From contig OX031063.1 in the NCBI GenBank assembly GCA_943736015.1, positions 7,421,001 through 7,485,000 on the forward strand: a stretch of DNA of 64,000 nt, in the 5' to 3' direction. The notes under the pieces were generated by a model. It was not told the DNA's origin, did no database searches, and worked only from the letters and a program-made list of their open reading frames with translations. Shown here piece by piece: positions 53,401 to 62,384 of this stretch; the stretch's first letter is position 1, and every line of letters begins with the position of its first letter. Both the position numbers and the translations under genes were made by a program. The DNA comes from Tridacna crocea (taxonomy: Eukaryota > Mollusca > Bivalvia > Cardiida > Cardiidae).

Positions 53401-54842
53401 CGCCAATACTGGAATTAATAATGTGGTAATTGAAGACGCTGCAGTGAACACGGCAATCACATTTTTCCCGCCAAATTTTCCCGTAAACCAACTTCCGGGT
53501 ATTTGTGAGACAACAAATCCGTAGAAGTATGCCGATAGTATATGTGACTGGATTCCTCTGTCCCATATGAACTCAGGTTTCTGGTGCGAAAACACAATAA
53601 GTTGAGAATAGGTTTCTATTATAAATACTAAGATTATTAAAGCGTAGTGGCATAACTTATTATTGTTCTTATCAATACTTTTGTCGAGTATTCTTTTTTC
53701 AAGGGTGTCCTTAAAAGATGACTTTGTTTATATCACGTGGCGCACATGGCCTGATGACGTCACACAATATTTCAGTTCTTACGCTAAGTTTAAACAAATC
53801 TATTTCCGATATATTTCCATTATATCAAGTACAACAAAGCATTGCAAAAAGAATTGGAAAAAAAGCATAAACCTTTTTAGAATAAAATTCCCTCCCTACT
53901 CCTAACCGTTACTAATATTCGGATGATTTGTTACAACTGGATATCCTCCAAATTTGAGACAAAACCATGTAAAAAGATCAGAAGATGTCTTGGCCAAAGG
54001 TCTTGAGAACATTTTTCTTTTTCTTTTCTCTATGCATAGTATCATTTCTTTTAGACTGCAGAGCTACCATTACAAGGCTAAGCCATATTCGTTCAAGAAG
54101 ACCGACAGCATGTACTTTTTATGCATCAGAACATTGTCAAAGTCACAGTTTTTGCATGCAAGTTGTCAGAAAGGAATGTTTTATGAAGGCAAATACTTTT
54201 TAGTCTTGCCAAAAATTTTGATTCTGTTATGTTATCCCCTATCGTGAAGGAATGCGGACACTCGAGTCTACAAGTATTTTGTAATAATTAACCCTTTACC
54301 TGATATGCCAATTTGAGGTTCTTCCATTTCAGCAGCAAATAAAGACATGATGTCAAAAATACGGACAAATGAGGATACAAATATCTGATTGAGTGGAAAA
54401 CATGGTGGGAAAAGGAGAAATTGCTCGTTACGAGCAATTTCTCCTTTTCCCATAATGTTTTCAAAAGATGTCTGTTGTTGATGTGTCAAAATGAGTATCT
54501 ATGGAGTAAAGGGTTAAAATCTAGTTTAGATCTATTATATTCAAGTAACTATACAAACGAATGTTAAAATTCAACATTGAATACAACTTGCTATTGTGTT
54601 GACTGTATCCTCAACTTCCCCAGAGCAACCAGCAGTAGATCTAAATGGTACAGTAGAAGCTTTATCTAGTTGTCCATCTAGCACTGAAGAACTGTTACCG
54701 ATGTTTGTGACATTAATGTGCACGTCCGTGGCCATACAGACAATAGCAATGTTGATATCTGTCCTCTGGATATTGAACACGGCACCTAGTAGAAACCCGA
54801 GGTAACCCAGTATCCATCGTTGGGAGCACAGACATGGAATCT
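41219..54842 (-). CDS. SLC17-family transporter B, 10 exons found, first exon missing
   Basis: On the - strand the exons are 54842-54604, 53580-53347, 49000-48913, 47969-47874, 46161-46025, 45699-45550, 44324-44192, 43409-43256, 42032-41942, 41470-41219. With one base from the missing first exon they give 525 codons (524 residues and stop). Nine exons match gene A in exact length and phase; the last is 252 versus 264 bp. Landmarks: QRTDINIAIVCM, QSHILSAYFYGF, WFTGKFGGK, NERSR, SPETHP, PWKKILTSLSVW, LADYLNSKR, NLVDMTPR, EWRFVFW. The luminal loop has two sequons (NVT, NSS) against four in A. Exon 2 has a poor donor (GTCAAC). It is a likely functional inverted duplicate, substrate unknown. Confidence 0.92.
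41500..41640. repeat. Family D fragment in SLC17-B last intron
   Basis: GTATCGACCCAGGTTATCC with complement CAGGCTAACCTGGGTCGA. Confidence 0.62.
41942..42032 (-). CDS. SLC17-B exon 10 (TM11)
   Basis: 91 bp, acceptor TTTTTTTTAG, donor GTATGT. Encodes YASFIYSISNTIGSSGGFLV, then PLAVAYLTQH. Confidence 0.93.
43208..43230. repeat. GT microsatellite next to SLC17-B exon 9
   Basis: (GT)n on the + strand, 26 bp past the exon 9 donor on the coding strand. Confidence 0.75.
43256..43409 (-). CDS. SLC17-B exon 9 (TM9-TM10)
   Basis: 154 bp, acceptor CTTCTTCCAG, donor GTATCT. Encodes ASYVPCDKRQLVILIICCST and SGFPCNLVDMTPR. Confidence 0.93.
44192..44324 (-). CDS. SLC17-B exon 8 (TM8)
   Basis: 133 bp, acceptor TTTCTTGCAG, donor GTACGT. 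Encodes NGVYTSLPFLTRSASLICAA and VLADYLNSKR to NRKIFQLT. Confidence 0.93.
45550..45699 (-). CDS. SLC17-B exon 7 (TM7)
   Basis: 150 bp, acceptor TTGTTTTCAG, donor GTAAGT. Encodes FQNVPWKKILTSLSVW, then TM7 to KEVLKFDVES. Confidence 0.94.
46025..46161 (-). CDS. SLC17-B exon 6 (TM6 and central loop)
   Basis: 137 bp, phase 1 to 0, acceptor CCATTTCAG, donor GTATGT. Encodes IVGIVFVLLWIYFTSNSPET, then HPRISEEERKVLAKHL. Confidence 0.93.
46822..47050. mobile_element. piggyBac-like palindromic MITE, type copy, in SLC17-B intron 5
   Basis: TTAA is duplicated at both ends. Perfect 16-bp terminal inverted repeats CCCTTTACCACACAAT. The centre is a long hairpin around GCTGGTTACCAGC with arms AAAACATTGTGCAAAAGGAG. 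TTAA targets and CCC termini are the piggyBac hallmarks. At 229 bp there is no coding capacity. Confidence 0.88.
47560..47820. repeat. Family D repeat, full, immediately 3' of SLC17-B exon 5
   Basis: GAGCCATACTCGGTGAAAAAGG to CTTTTGCCAGAGCATGGCTC; core GACCCAGGTCAGCCTGCGC with complement. Confidence 0.72.
47874..47969 (-). CDS. SLC17-B exon 5
   Basis: 96 bp, phase 1 to 1. Encodes KTIGAIFGYATSGFLCAHGF and DNGWPSIFYLH. The acceptor TTTCAAG is less pyrimidine-rich than the others. Confidence 0.92.
48165..48545. repeat. Inverted relative of the 62385-62825 element, SLC17-B intron 4
   Basis: GCTACATTTCTCGCCCTTTGCGTAA TATTGAAATG corresponds to the complement of 62625-62665; TGATGAAATAAATAGAATA and ACAATATTACCGATG also match. 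Confidence 0.5.
48595..48780. repeat. Family D fragment, SLC17-B intron 4
   Basis: GTACAGGCTGACCTCGGGC and GATGCATTGATCGCCCTTCTCC; right half only. Confidence 0.5.
48913..49000 (-). CDS. SLC17-B exon 4
   Basis: 88 bp, acceptor TTTTGTCTTGCAG, donor GTACGT. Encodes APLPAAWMSLVGKWALSNER and on to VFWC. Confidence 0.93.
49690..50044 (-). mobile_element. MULE-type MITE (family G), reverse orientation, in SLC17-B intron 3
   Basis: Begins CCGTTGTCTGCGCATGTCAT and ends with a decayed TTGCGAGATATCATG. Target duplication not visible. Confidence 0.7.
50163..50430. repeat. Palindromic repeat, family C
   Basis: GCGTAAAGTATCGTCTCGG and GAGACGACACTTCAGGC around a diverged centre. Confidence 0.65.
50492..50719. 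mobile_element. piggyBac-like palindromic MITE in SLC17-B intron 3
   Basis: CCTTTACCACACAATCCC left end, core GCTGGTAACCGGC, right end GCTAAAAAGTTAA. Confidence 0.76.
50725..50955. repeat. Family D fragment, SLC17-B intron 3
   Basis: CCTGGTAAGCCTGCGCTGCC and CAACCCCTTTTCACAGGGCTTGG. Confidence 0.6.
51274..51503. mobile_element. piggyBac-like palindromic MITE in SLC17-B intron 3
   Basis: CTCTTTACCACACAATC to TTTGGTAAAGAGTTAA, core GCTGGTAACCAGC. Confidence 0.78.
51825..51905. repeat. Hairpin repeat, family E, SLC17-B intron 3
   Basis: GGATAGCGTAGATCAAGATC, GACTGCACAGAAGGTGCAGTC, GATCTACACTGTCC; nearly perfect stem. Confidence 0.7.
52065..52295. repeat. Palindromic repeat, family C, decayed
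   Basis: AAAGTGTCGTCTCGAATCAGC to GAAACGACACTTTACGCAG and CGCGTGTTGCAAGC. Confidence 0.6.
52855..53138 (-). mobile_element. SINE (family H) in SLC17-B intron 3
   Basis: Reversed head: GGGAATCGAACCGCC (B box) and CCGACTGCTAAATCGGGG (A box). Body CTATCCATGCTTTCCTGGAG. Confidence 0.75.
53347..53580 (-). CDS. SLC17-B exon 3 (TM2-TM4)
   Basis: 234 bp, phase 0 to 0, acceptor TTTTCGCACCAG, donor GTAAAT. Encodes KPEFIWDRGIQSHILSAYFY and GSWFTGKFGGK. Confidence 0.94.
54288..54517. mobile_element. piggyBac-like MITE subfamily B2, just downstream of SLC17-B exon 2
   Basis: TTAACCCTTTACCTGATATG to GGAGTAAAGGGTTAA, core TTGCTCGTTACGAGCAA; intact partner of the 6471 copy. Confidence 0.82.
54604..54842 (-). 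CDS. SLC17-B exon 2 (TM1, luminal loop)
   Basis: Acceptor TTTTTCAG, phase 1 entry, encoding IPCLCSQRWILGYLGFLLG and QRTDINIAIVCM. The 3' end is set where length (239 bp) and phase equal gene A, before GTCAAC, a weak donor. The only other in-phase GT nearby (GTTGAG, 12 bp earlier) is also weak. Confidence 0.8.
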
Positions 54843-54879
54843 CTGAAAAATGATACTCCAAACATGAAATATGTATCTT

Positions 54880-56160
54880 TCATGTATGTACATGTTTAGG
54901 TTGGATGATAGATATTTCTCAGCGAATGATAAACCTTACAATTTAGGTGCAAAAAATACAAATCTACTTGTGGAATTATCAGGATACCAAATGATTACTT
55001 GGATGGCTTTGCATCTCGTTAGTGCAAGCGTTCATTGACATATTTGATAGCATTGTATTATTAATGTCATGAATGTGAGATACGAGGAATGTTCAATTAT
55101 GAATGCATCAAAGCACCTAAAAATTGATTCTTCGTAGATTACTAAAATTGTTATTGTGTTCCCTCAAAATATTCCTCTCCAGCAGATATACAAATGTCCA
55201 GTCTGTGGTTCCAGTCTTTGAAGGCATTTTCATAGTCTGTTTGGGTATACTCTGAAGACACTGGAATACTGCAGAGCTAAGATGTTTGCTCTGAATATAT
55301 TTTCGATGTAAATTTTTTTTTTTTAGCTTGGTTAACAAGAAGAATTCACAAGGGACAAAGTCAGGTGATTATGGAATGTGGGGTAGCAGAACGACTTTTT
55401 AGAGCTCTAGAAAGTCTTGCACTATAGAAGCCTTGTACCATGACGAGTTGTGATGCATTAGTCTGACATCTGCCTAACCTGTTGCGCGACTTTGATTTGA
55501 CCAATTTCAAAGCTTTTGGGAAATTGGAAAATGCTGGTTTCTAATTGAAAAGCAGTTAAAAAGAGTCAATTTATATATGTGTACAACCACAACGACAGTT
55601 CTACTTTCTCTTATTTCAAATATGAACTCGGCCAACACCAATCAATCTGCAACTGCAATATTGTTCGACTAGGAATTCACAAGCCCTCCACCCTCTCCCC
55701 TAAAAATGTTCTCGAACAACGTCTGTTGTAAGTACTAAGTTTGCTGCTACGATCAATGCTGCAATATTAATTTAATCTGTTCGAGGTTTATACCCTTTAC
55801 AACAAGATGCATCGATTTCACCTTGATAGTGCTCGAGTTGTTATCAGTACTGCACAGGTACTGCAGTATACAGATACATTGGTGTGAAACTTGTCTGTGT
55901 TTCTAAGTTTGTCAAGTATTTCTACTCAGTGTATTCTTGCGTGCCTAGTGTTCAAAGTATTTGGGTTAGCAATATTACATTGCAAGATTTGCACATTTGA
56001 CAAAGCTTTGTCGTCTGGTCCTATCCATCGTTTGAGCTGTAAATTGACCTTTTTTCTGTATACATGTACATACATGTACATATAATAGGGTTAAAATCAA
56101 TGATTTGGATTTTCTGTTGTTCTTTTAAAAGCAATCCCAGATTTTCTACTGTTTTTTTTT
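54880..56160. other. Unassigned sequence upstream of SLC17-B exon 2
   Basis: The missing first exon and promoter of SLC17-B should lie somewhere from here to beyond 64000. I see no convincing exon. A faint transposon-like block (CAAGGGACAAAGTCAGGTGAT, TGTACCATGACGAGTTGTGAT at 55345-55455) hints at an eroded mariner transposase but no frame is intact. Confidence 0.4.
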
Positions 56161-56164
56161 TACG

Positions 56165-56350
56165 CTGTACCCGACGACAGTATTTTAAACTGGTCTAAAT
56201 TGAAAGCATTTGCAGACGATAAAATCAGTGCGACTAAAAAATTGAAATTTGTTCTGGGAAGGGTGGAAGACCTTGTGGGAAAAGAATAAAATGCTGGTTA
56301 CCAGAATTTTCTCCTTTTCCCACAATGTTTTCAAAAGGCTTCTTTAACCT
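56165..56350. mobile_element. piggyBac-like MITE
   Basis: CGACGACAGTATTTTAAACTG left side, core GCTGGTTACCAGA; runs straight into the next copy. Confidence 0.7.
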
Positions 56351-56575
56351 TTTCAAAAACAATCCCTGGTTTTTACGGGTCAGGAATAGAAGCCTTTTGA
56401 AAACATGGTGGGAAAAGGAGAAAATGCTGGTAAGCAGCATTTTCTCCTTTTCCCACAATGTTTTCTACCCTGTCATATAGAAAAATCATCTTATTAGCAA
56501 CTGTTAATTTGTCACCCGCAAAATGCTTTCAATTTGGTCTGTTCCAAAATTTGCCGTTTGGGAAAGGGTTAACAG
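56345..56575. mobile_element. piggyBac-like palindromic MITE
   Basis: TTAACCTTTTCAAAAACAAT to TTTGGGAAAGGGTTAA, core GCTGGTAAGCAGC. Confidence 0.75.
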
Positions 56576-56589
56576 AGTTGTGAAAACCC

Positions 56590-57280
56590 GGGATTGTTTT
56601 GGTAAAGAGTTAATTTGCTGTGTAGGGAATGGTCTACAGTCGGAAGCAAAAATGACATATCAATAGGCTGCATTTTCTTGAAATTTTACTCCAAACACAA
56701 ACACTTGATCACAGGAAAAAAAGGTACATTACTCTACGTTCCTTTATGTGATCTCAGGCACTAAATAGTTCCTCAAATAAGGACAAAATTTCAGCAGTTT
56801 CTATAAGAAATCATTAAAATGACAGAAGATATACAATTTACACTTATTTGTCTTTGATAAAAAAAAAAAACAAATTATAAAATCAAATTATCAAATTAAA
56901 CAAAAAAGTCGCCCCACTTTTGACTATTACGCAGCGGAGGTATACCAGAGTGGTGCGACACCATTATCACCGGGAGTAGTATTGGTCAATTCGACCCGTA
57001 CCCTTCTCGACCCATTTGGTCTGTGTTAATAAAAATTCCAGTTCTTGCTTCACTGTGTTCAGTTTCTCAAATTTAAATTTTATATCGCAAATTTTGTTAA
57101 CCCATTACGTTCATTGATACACAATTAATGTTTTTGTTGGATATTAACCATTTGGCTGCTAATCGCGACACGCTGACCTTTTGCAGAGGTGTAGATCAAG
57201 ATCAGACTGCACAGAACCATTTGAAATAGCATCATTTGGATGTTTACTATTGGCTTGAAAAGTTTCATTCAATTTATTCA
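56590..57280. other. Unassigned sequence
   Basis: No coding signal. A half family E hairpin (GGTGTAGATCAAGATCAGAC) at 57188-57215. Confidence 0.4.
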
Positions 57281-57283
57281 ACA

Positions 57284-57479
57284 GGGACCGTATTCACCAA
57301 CCATTTAAGAACATTCTTTGTCTTGTTCTTCAAGACTTTCAAACTGTGAAAGTAACAGAACTTCTGATTGGCTAAACCAAATGGTTTAGCCAATCAGAAG
57401 CTCTGTTGCTTTCACATGGACAAAATTCTGAAGAATAAGACTAAGAATATTCTCAAGAATGGTTGGTGAATACAAGCCC
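57284..57479. mobile_element. Palindromic MITE, family F
   Basis: GGGACCGTATTCACCAACC to GGTTGGTGAATACAAGCCC; core CTAAACCAAATGGTTTAG. Confidence 0.84.
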
Positions 57480-57587
57480 CGGACAAGCGTTAAGGTGATT
57501 CTATTTGAAAACTACAGAATCACTTCATTGTGCTGTGCGCATTCCATGTCATTTAGCTAAATGAGTTAACAAAATTAACATCTAATT

Positions 57588-57727
57588 ATAAAATGAACAC
57601 AAGCTTTCGGCTGTACAACCGCCTTCTTCATTTGTGATCCTATGATCATTTTAAGTGTGATCACAAGATCACACTTGAAGAAGGCAGTTGTACAGTCGAA
57701 AGCTTGTGTTCATTTTATAATTAAAAG
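57588..57727. repeat. Large palindrome
   Basis: TTATAAAATGAACACAAGCTT TCGGCTGTAC is answered by GTACAGTCGAAAGC and TTGTGTTCATTTTATAA; the centre is near GATCACAAGATC. Confidence 0.8.
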
Positions 57728-58261
57728 TTACATATCTCAAGAAGAGGATATCATGGTTTGTAAAATATTAGTCCATACGTGATTTGCATGCAGATATGTT
57801 TGGATATTACCTTAATAAAATTAACATCAATATTAAAAGAAATATATTAAGATACATGTAGATCAAAGCCTTGAAACGTGAATTCAACACCTAAACTTCT
57901 AATGAAGTGAATAGAAAATTTCTTCGCAATCATAAATCCAAAATAATGCGAACTCAATTTTTTTTTTCAAGATAAAGTTTACTGTATCGAACGATGTAAG
58001 TTTTGTGCAACCCGATCTTGGTCTACATTTCCCATATTTTGTTAGCTCTCAACAGCCAAGGGATTAATGTTTCATCTATGCTTCAGGTATAAAGAAAATT
58101 TTGAAATCGAGACTTTTAAACAATAAGAACAAAGATACATAAAGGCTTTGAATCTATAAATTGTATCCATCTTTGAACTTTCGTGCTAAGCTGAGTTGGG
58201 TACGAAAAGATTTTGGAAATAATTGCCCTTATTTGATAGACCTCGCCACCAGACTCCTCCT

Positions 58262-58560
58262 TAACTCTTTACCAAACGGCAAAATTTTACATTGGTCTAA
58301 ATTGAAAGCACTCGCAGACGACAATATAAAATCAACTCAAAAATTGAAATTTGTTTCCAGAAGGGTAGAAAACATTGTGGGAAAAGGAGAAAATGCTGAC
58401 TACCCTGAGTTTCAACTAACTTTAGAAAGAGAGCACTTGAAAACATTGAGGGAAAAGGTAGCATTTTACCTTTTTCCAACAATATTTTCTACCGTTCTCA
58501 AAAAGAACTTATATTTTCTTTTTTGAGTAACATTTTTTCGTCTGCAAATGTTGAGTTTGA
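58262..58560. mobile_element. Composite of two piggyBac-like MITE parts
   Basis: TTAACTCTTTACCAAACGGC left half of one copy (to GCTGACTACC), then arms GAAAACATTGAGGGAAAAGG and a right-half remnant. No intact right TTAA. Confidence 0.6.
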
Positions 58561-58629
58561 ATTCCTTGTAGGATAATTAAAACACTTTGAAAAATAACAC
58601 TCTAATGTTCCATATTTCGGCTACTGCCT

Positions 58630-58930
58630 TTTTCGAGTTATATTCTCTCACTATCGCGTAAGAGCGGCGTATACAACAAACTTTATTTAAGCGGGTCAAA
58701 CGCCAACAAATGAGGCGTATTTTGTTCAAAATTAGAGACACGTTGTATCTACGACGTTTCTTGGGCGTTCCAGTGGCGTTCCTGCGGCGTATCTGTGTTC
58801 GAATGGAGTTCGTGGGACGTTAAGTATGGCCTACTAAAACGTAAGCATGGCGTATGACACGTTGCCGTGACGTAACCGCTTCGTTAGCACGACGTTCCTT
58901 TTTTAAGTCCAGCCTTGCCGTTGCACAGAT
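58630..58930. repeat. Degenerate GGCGT/ACGT-rich stretch
   Basis: More than fifteen CGT-bearing words (GGCGTAT, GGGCGTTCC, GACGTTCC, AACGTAAG) in 300 bp of otherwise AT-rich sequence. No period and no long frame. Confidence 0.5.
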
Positions 58931-59264
58931 ACGGCGGTCACTGATGGAAAACATTTCTGCTGACTTCGTGGTTGTTATTCGTACAAAAGAAGTCAAACAT
59001 ATCGAGTTAATTTTTTTTGTCGTTTGGTAGAGTGAATGTAACTACCGAAAGTATTGACAGGTCCAGCCTGTGCATTCTGCCTGTGTTGACTTGGGTAGGA
59101 ACTCTTTCAAATGATCAATCCCTGCATGTCAAAGCAATATTCTACCGTATGATCAGATAGTTCTAAAGATTTAGGCATAAAAAGGCATAAAGCCTTACAC
59201 GCCTTTCTTATGACGTCACTTGCATGTATGTACTCTTGAAGCCGAGATATTGCCTTCAAGACGC

Positions 59265-59500
59265 AAGAAGGGGCATTCGGACATTTGCGTAAATTGTCGT
59301 CTCGGATTAGCCTGCGCGGACTGCGCAGGCTAATCCGAGACGGCATTTTACGACTACGTTGAATTTTGTGCCACAGTAGATTTGCACAAAACATAGAATT
59401 ACATGTTGTTTCGGATTAACCTTGGTGAACGGCACAGGCTGATCCGAGACGACACTTTACGCAATTGTCCGAATGCCCCTTTTCGCTTGTTGCAAGACAT
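59265..59500. repeat. Palindromic repeat, family C
   Basis: Perfect stem CGTCTCGGATTAGCCTGCGC with complement at 59300-59342, then the second GAGACGACACTTTACGC half. Confidence 0.7.
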
Positions 59501-59509
59501 ATGGTTGGA

Positions 59510-60240
59510 ATGAGATTAACAACAGGGTTAAACATTTGACAAATTCAAAAGATATAACCACGTATAAATGTGTCAATGGAACAAGGTAAACTATGCGTGT
59601 TTATCTTATATCTTTGAATGCGTGTATTACCACTGAATACTGTTACTTTGACCTCTTAATCCTAGTACAGATAACTGTCCCCAAAGGCGATGTTACTTTT
59701 CGACTGGTCGCCTCTGGGTACAGAGACAATCCGGACAAAATCAGTTGAAAGTTCCGCACAGATTTTGTCCGCAAGTTTGAACTCTTATAATTTCCCAAAT
59801 AAAGCACAAAACTAGGATTTAAACATACCTGTGGCTTGCGTATTCAATATTCTTTCATTTGAAATACAAATATTTTCAATTCAAACGCTGATCGTGAGAA
59901 AATACCGTGCATTTCATCAGTGACTCGTGCTGTTTACGTTCCCGAAAACATTCAAAATGGCCGCCACGCAAGACAAATTTTGTCCGTGATTTTTCCGAGA
60001 TAAACAGGTTGTAAACGACTTTTACAAGCTTTTTATGTAATGAATGGTTTAACAGTTTGTTTTTGGTCATGATTAGTACTAAAATTTAATTGTATTTCAC
60101 TGCAATACAGATAAAACCGACGAAACCGAAAGTCGGTATTGCGCTCTATATTTGCTACTGGAAAATTTACGATGGACTTGAGACGGTACGGTGTACAATA
60201 AATGTCCAAACATGAAAAAGATCACCGGGGCGTCTCATTA
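59510..60240. other. Unassigned sequence with possible noncoding exon
   Basis: No coding frame. ATGGCCGCCACGC at 59957 on + opens only nine codons. On the - strand a good donor (CACAG|GTATGT) at 59826 could end a noncoding 5' exon. Confidence 0.35.
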
Positions 60241-60249
60241 TTGAGACTA

Positions 60250-60530
60250 CTCTTAATCCTTACTAAACGATGAAATTTAGAAACAACCAAATTGAAAACA
60301 TTTTCAAATGACAAATCTAGTGTAAATTAGACGATGATATCTGTAATTGAAAAGTCAAAAAACAACGTGGAAATAAGAGAAAAATGCTGATTTTCTCCTT
60401 TTCCCTCAATGTTTTAAAAACCGTCCTCTTCAAAGGGGATTGTTTGGTAAAGGAGTAACCCTTTAGCCTTCTATAACTGCAACCAGGAACGGCTTTGAAA
60501 ACATTGTCGGAAAAGGAGAGGTGCATTCCG
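60250..60530. mobile_element. Decayed piggyBac-like MITE pair
   Basis: TTACTAAACGATGAAATTTAG start, shortened hairpin at 60384-60400, GTTTGGTAAAGGAGTAACCC junction, then a partial second left half to GGAAAAGGAGAGG. Confidence 0.6.
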
Positions 60531-60639
60531 GTTTATTGCTCTTGTTGTTATCAAACTTTTGACAGAAAAAATCAATTCAATTTGGTCATATTTAATTTGA
60601 GTCTAACCCTCAAAGCAATTGTCACAACTGAAACTGCCC

Positions 60640-60700
60640 GCCTGGATGATGATCAGACTGCAGAAAACGTGCAGTCTGATCTTTGATCTACACCTTACAC
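60640..60700. repeat. Hairpin repeat, family E
   Basis: GATCAGACTGCAGAAAACG and CGTGCAGTCTGATC, then GATCTACACC. Confidence 0.62.
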
Positions 60701-61154
60701 TAGGCTTAGACTTTAAGGAAATAGCAACCATTTAATTACAGTTTTGGTTTTTATTTCTAGATTAAAAGCCACAGTTGAGTTTATTCGTCGCTCTAAGGGT
60801 TAAGATTTTGCCTTTTAACCCTTTACCAAACGATGAAAAATCTCAAAATTCAAAGCTTTTGCAGACGACAATTAATTGTGACTCAAAAATATTGTAAGAC
60901 GTAGCTACTGCCAACTTACTGTTACTTGGAACGTTTTAGGTCGTCAGCACTAGAAACGTTAAGTCATGATTTCAATATTTCCCTAAAAAACTCACAACTA
61001 ACGTTAGTTTGGTAAAACAGTTAGAGGGCAAAATTAAGAAGATCACTTCTTTTATGTAAGAGAAAATATTTCAAACACGCCTGAGTAAGCACTTTTCTTT
61101 TTGCGATGTTCGAATTCCGATGAAATTACAATTACTTATAGTTTATCATTCTCA

Positions 61155-61675
61155 GTCGAGTCTTGCCCTGACAAAAAGGGGCTTAATGTAAAGTGGTAGA
61201 GCGAGACTTTGACATGCAGAAAATTTAAAGATGGCGGAAAGTTTTGGCCCATGTCAGTCTGTGCGCACTGCGCAGATTGAATGATTGATTATATAGTGTT
61301 TAACGCCGTTTTCAACATTATTGCAGTTATATCGCGGCGGCCAGTGCAGCTATCCATGCGTTCCTGGAGTTTCTCTTACCAGTACTTCGCACAGTTTTCT
61401 TTCAAAGCCCGAGGGTGCTTTCCCATATGATCATCATCGAAAGAATGGACAGCGGTGGGAGAGGAATCAATCCTGTGGCAGTGGCTATCATCAATCCTCG
61501 GAAAGAAATTGGCCGAGCCATGGGTCGTAGCTATGGATCGAACTCTGGACCCCGTGTTCTAAAGTCCTGCACGCTACCGACTGATCTACCAGGGCTCGGT
61601 GCGGACTGCGCAAAATGACATCGGCCGATACTTTTCGCAAATGCATTAAGCCCTTTTTCCAGAGTATAGTTGGAT
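61155..61675. repeat. Family D repeat split by a SINE
   Basis: TCTTGCCCTGACAAAAAGGGG to GCATTAAGCCCTTTTTCCAG; interrupted by 61275-61604. Confidence 0.72.
61275..61604 (-). mobile_element. SINE (family H), full length, inside a family D repeat
   Basis: Flanked by ACTGCGCA (61267-61274 and 61605-61612). Read on the - strand it starts at the tRNA-like head (CCCTGGTAGATCAGTCGGTA) and ends in an AATC microsatellite tail. Confidence 0.8.
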
Positions 61676-61954
61676 TATAATTATCCATCTTTTTAGATTT
61701 ATCTGTCTGTACCAAAGTTTGTTCAATTTTTTATAGTATACCGTCTATTCTAACATGACACGCGACTTTGGCTGTATAAACACAGTGCAAGGAAAACGTG
61801 GTAAAATCTGTAACAATCCATATAGAGTGACGTCATTCAATGAGTGAGTTATTCAATGGAACATAATCTTCATCCGCGTTTTTACTCCAAGTTTGAACTT
61901 GTTTTCATTTCACTAAGAACTGGCCATGTTAGAATCGAAATAATCTTCTTTCTA

Positions 61955-62105
61955 TCGTGGTATATCGTTCAATAAACCACGTTGTGAGTTATGAGGCGCA
62001 ATGAATAACCCACTCGGGCTATCGCCCTCGTGGATTATTTATTGCGCCTCATAACTCACAACTGTGGTTTATTGAACGATATACCACGATAGAAAGAGAA
62101 TTATT
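61955..62105. repeat. Large palindrome
   Basis: TCTTTCTATCGTGGTATATCG to CGATATACCACGATAGAAAGA, with GAGTTATGAGGCGCAAT stems; centre near GGGCTATCGCCC. Confidence 0.83.
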
Positions 62106-62164
62106 TCTTAAATGAAAATCATTTTCACGTAACCAAAGTCAAATCAAGTTAAAGCAATTGATCC

Positions 62165-62345
62165 GTGCTCTTTTGAAACAGGGCTTGATGTATCTGCGAA
62201 AAGTATCGACCCAGGTCAGCCTGAGCAGTCCGCGCAGGCTGACCTGGGCCGAAACCTTTAGATATTGGTCATTTATCATATTTTCTGTATGTCAAAGGTC
62301 CAGTCTACCTTCATGATTGAGTCGGTTATTCAAGCTGTAGTTACA
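62165..62345. repeat. Family D repeat
   Basis: GCTCTTTTGAAACAGGGCTTG, core GACCCAGGTCAGCCTGAGC with complement, then CATGATTGAGTCGG. Confidence 0.68.
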
Positions 62346-62384
62346 AGGTTTTTAAGTAAACCGACGATATAGAGGATATTTGTT

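Noticed and set aside
55300-55480. Mariner transposase gene
   Set aside because: Only faint word-level similarity on eroded sequence; no frame or catalytic motif can be followed.
58161-58526. 121-codon open frame
   Set aside because: Translation of piggyBac-like MITE halves.
59824-59985. First coding exon of SLC17-B
   Set aside because: The donor is good, but both ATGs upstream on the - strand meet stop codons before it; at most a noncoding 5' exon.
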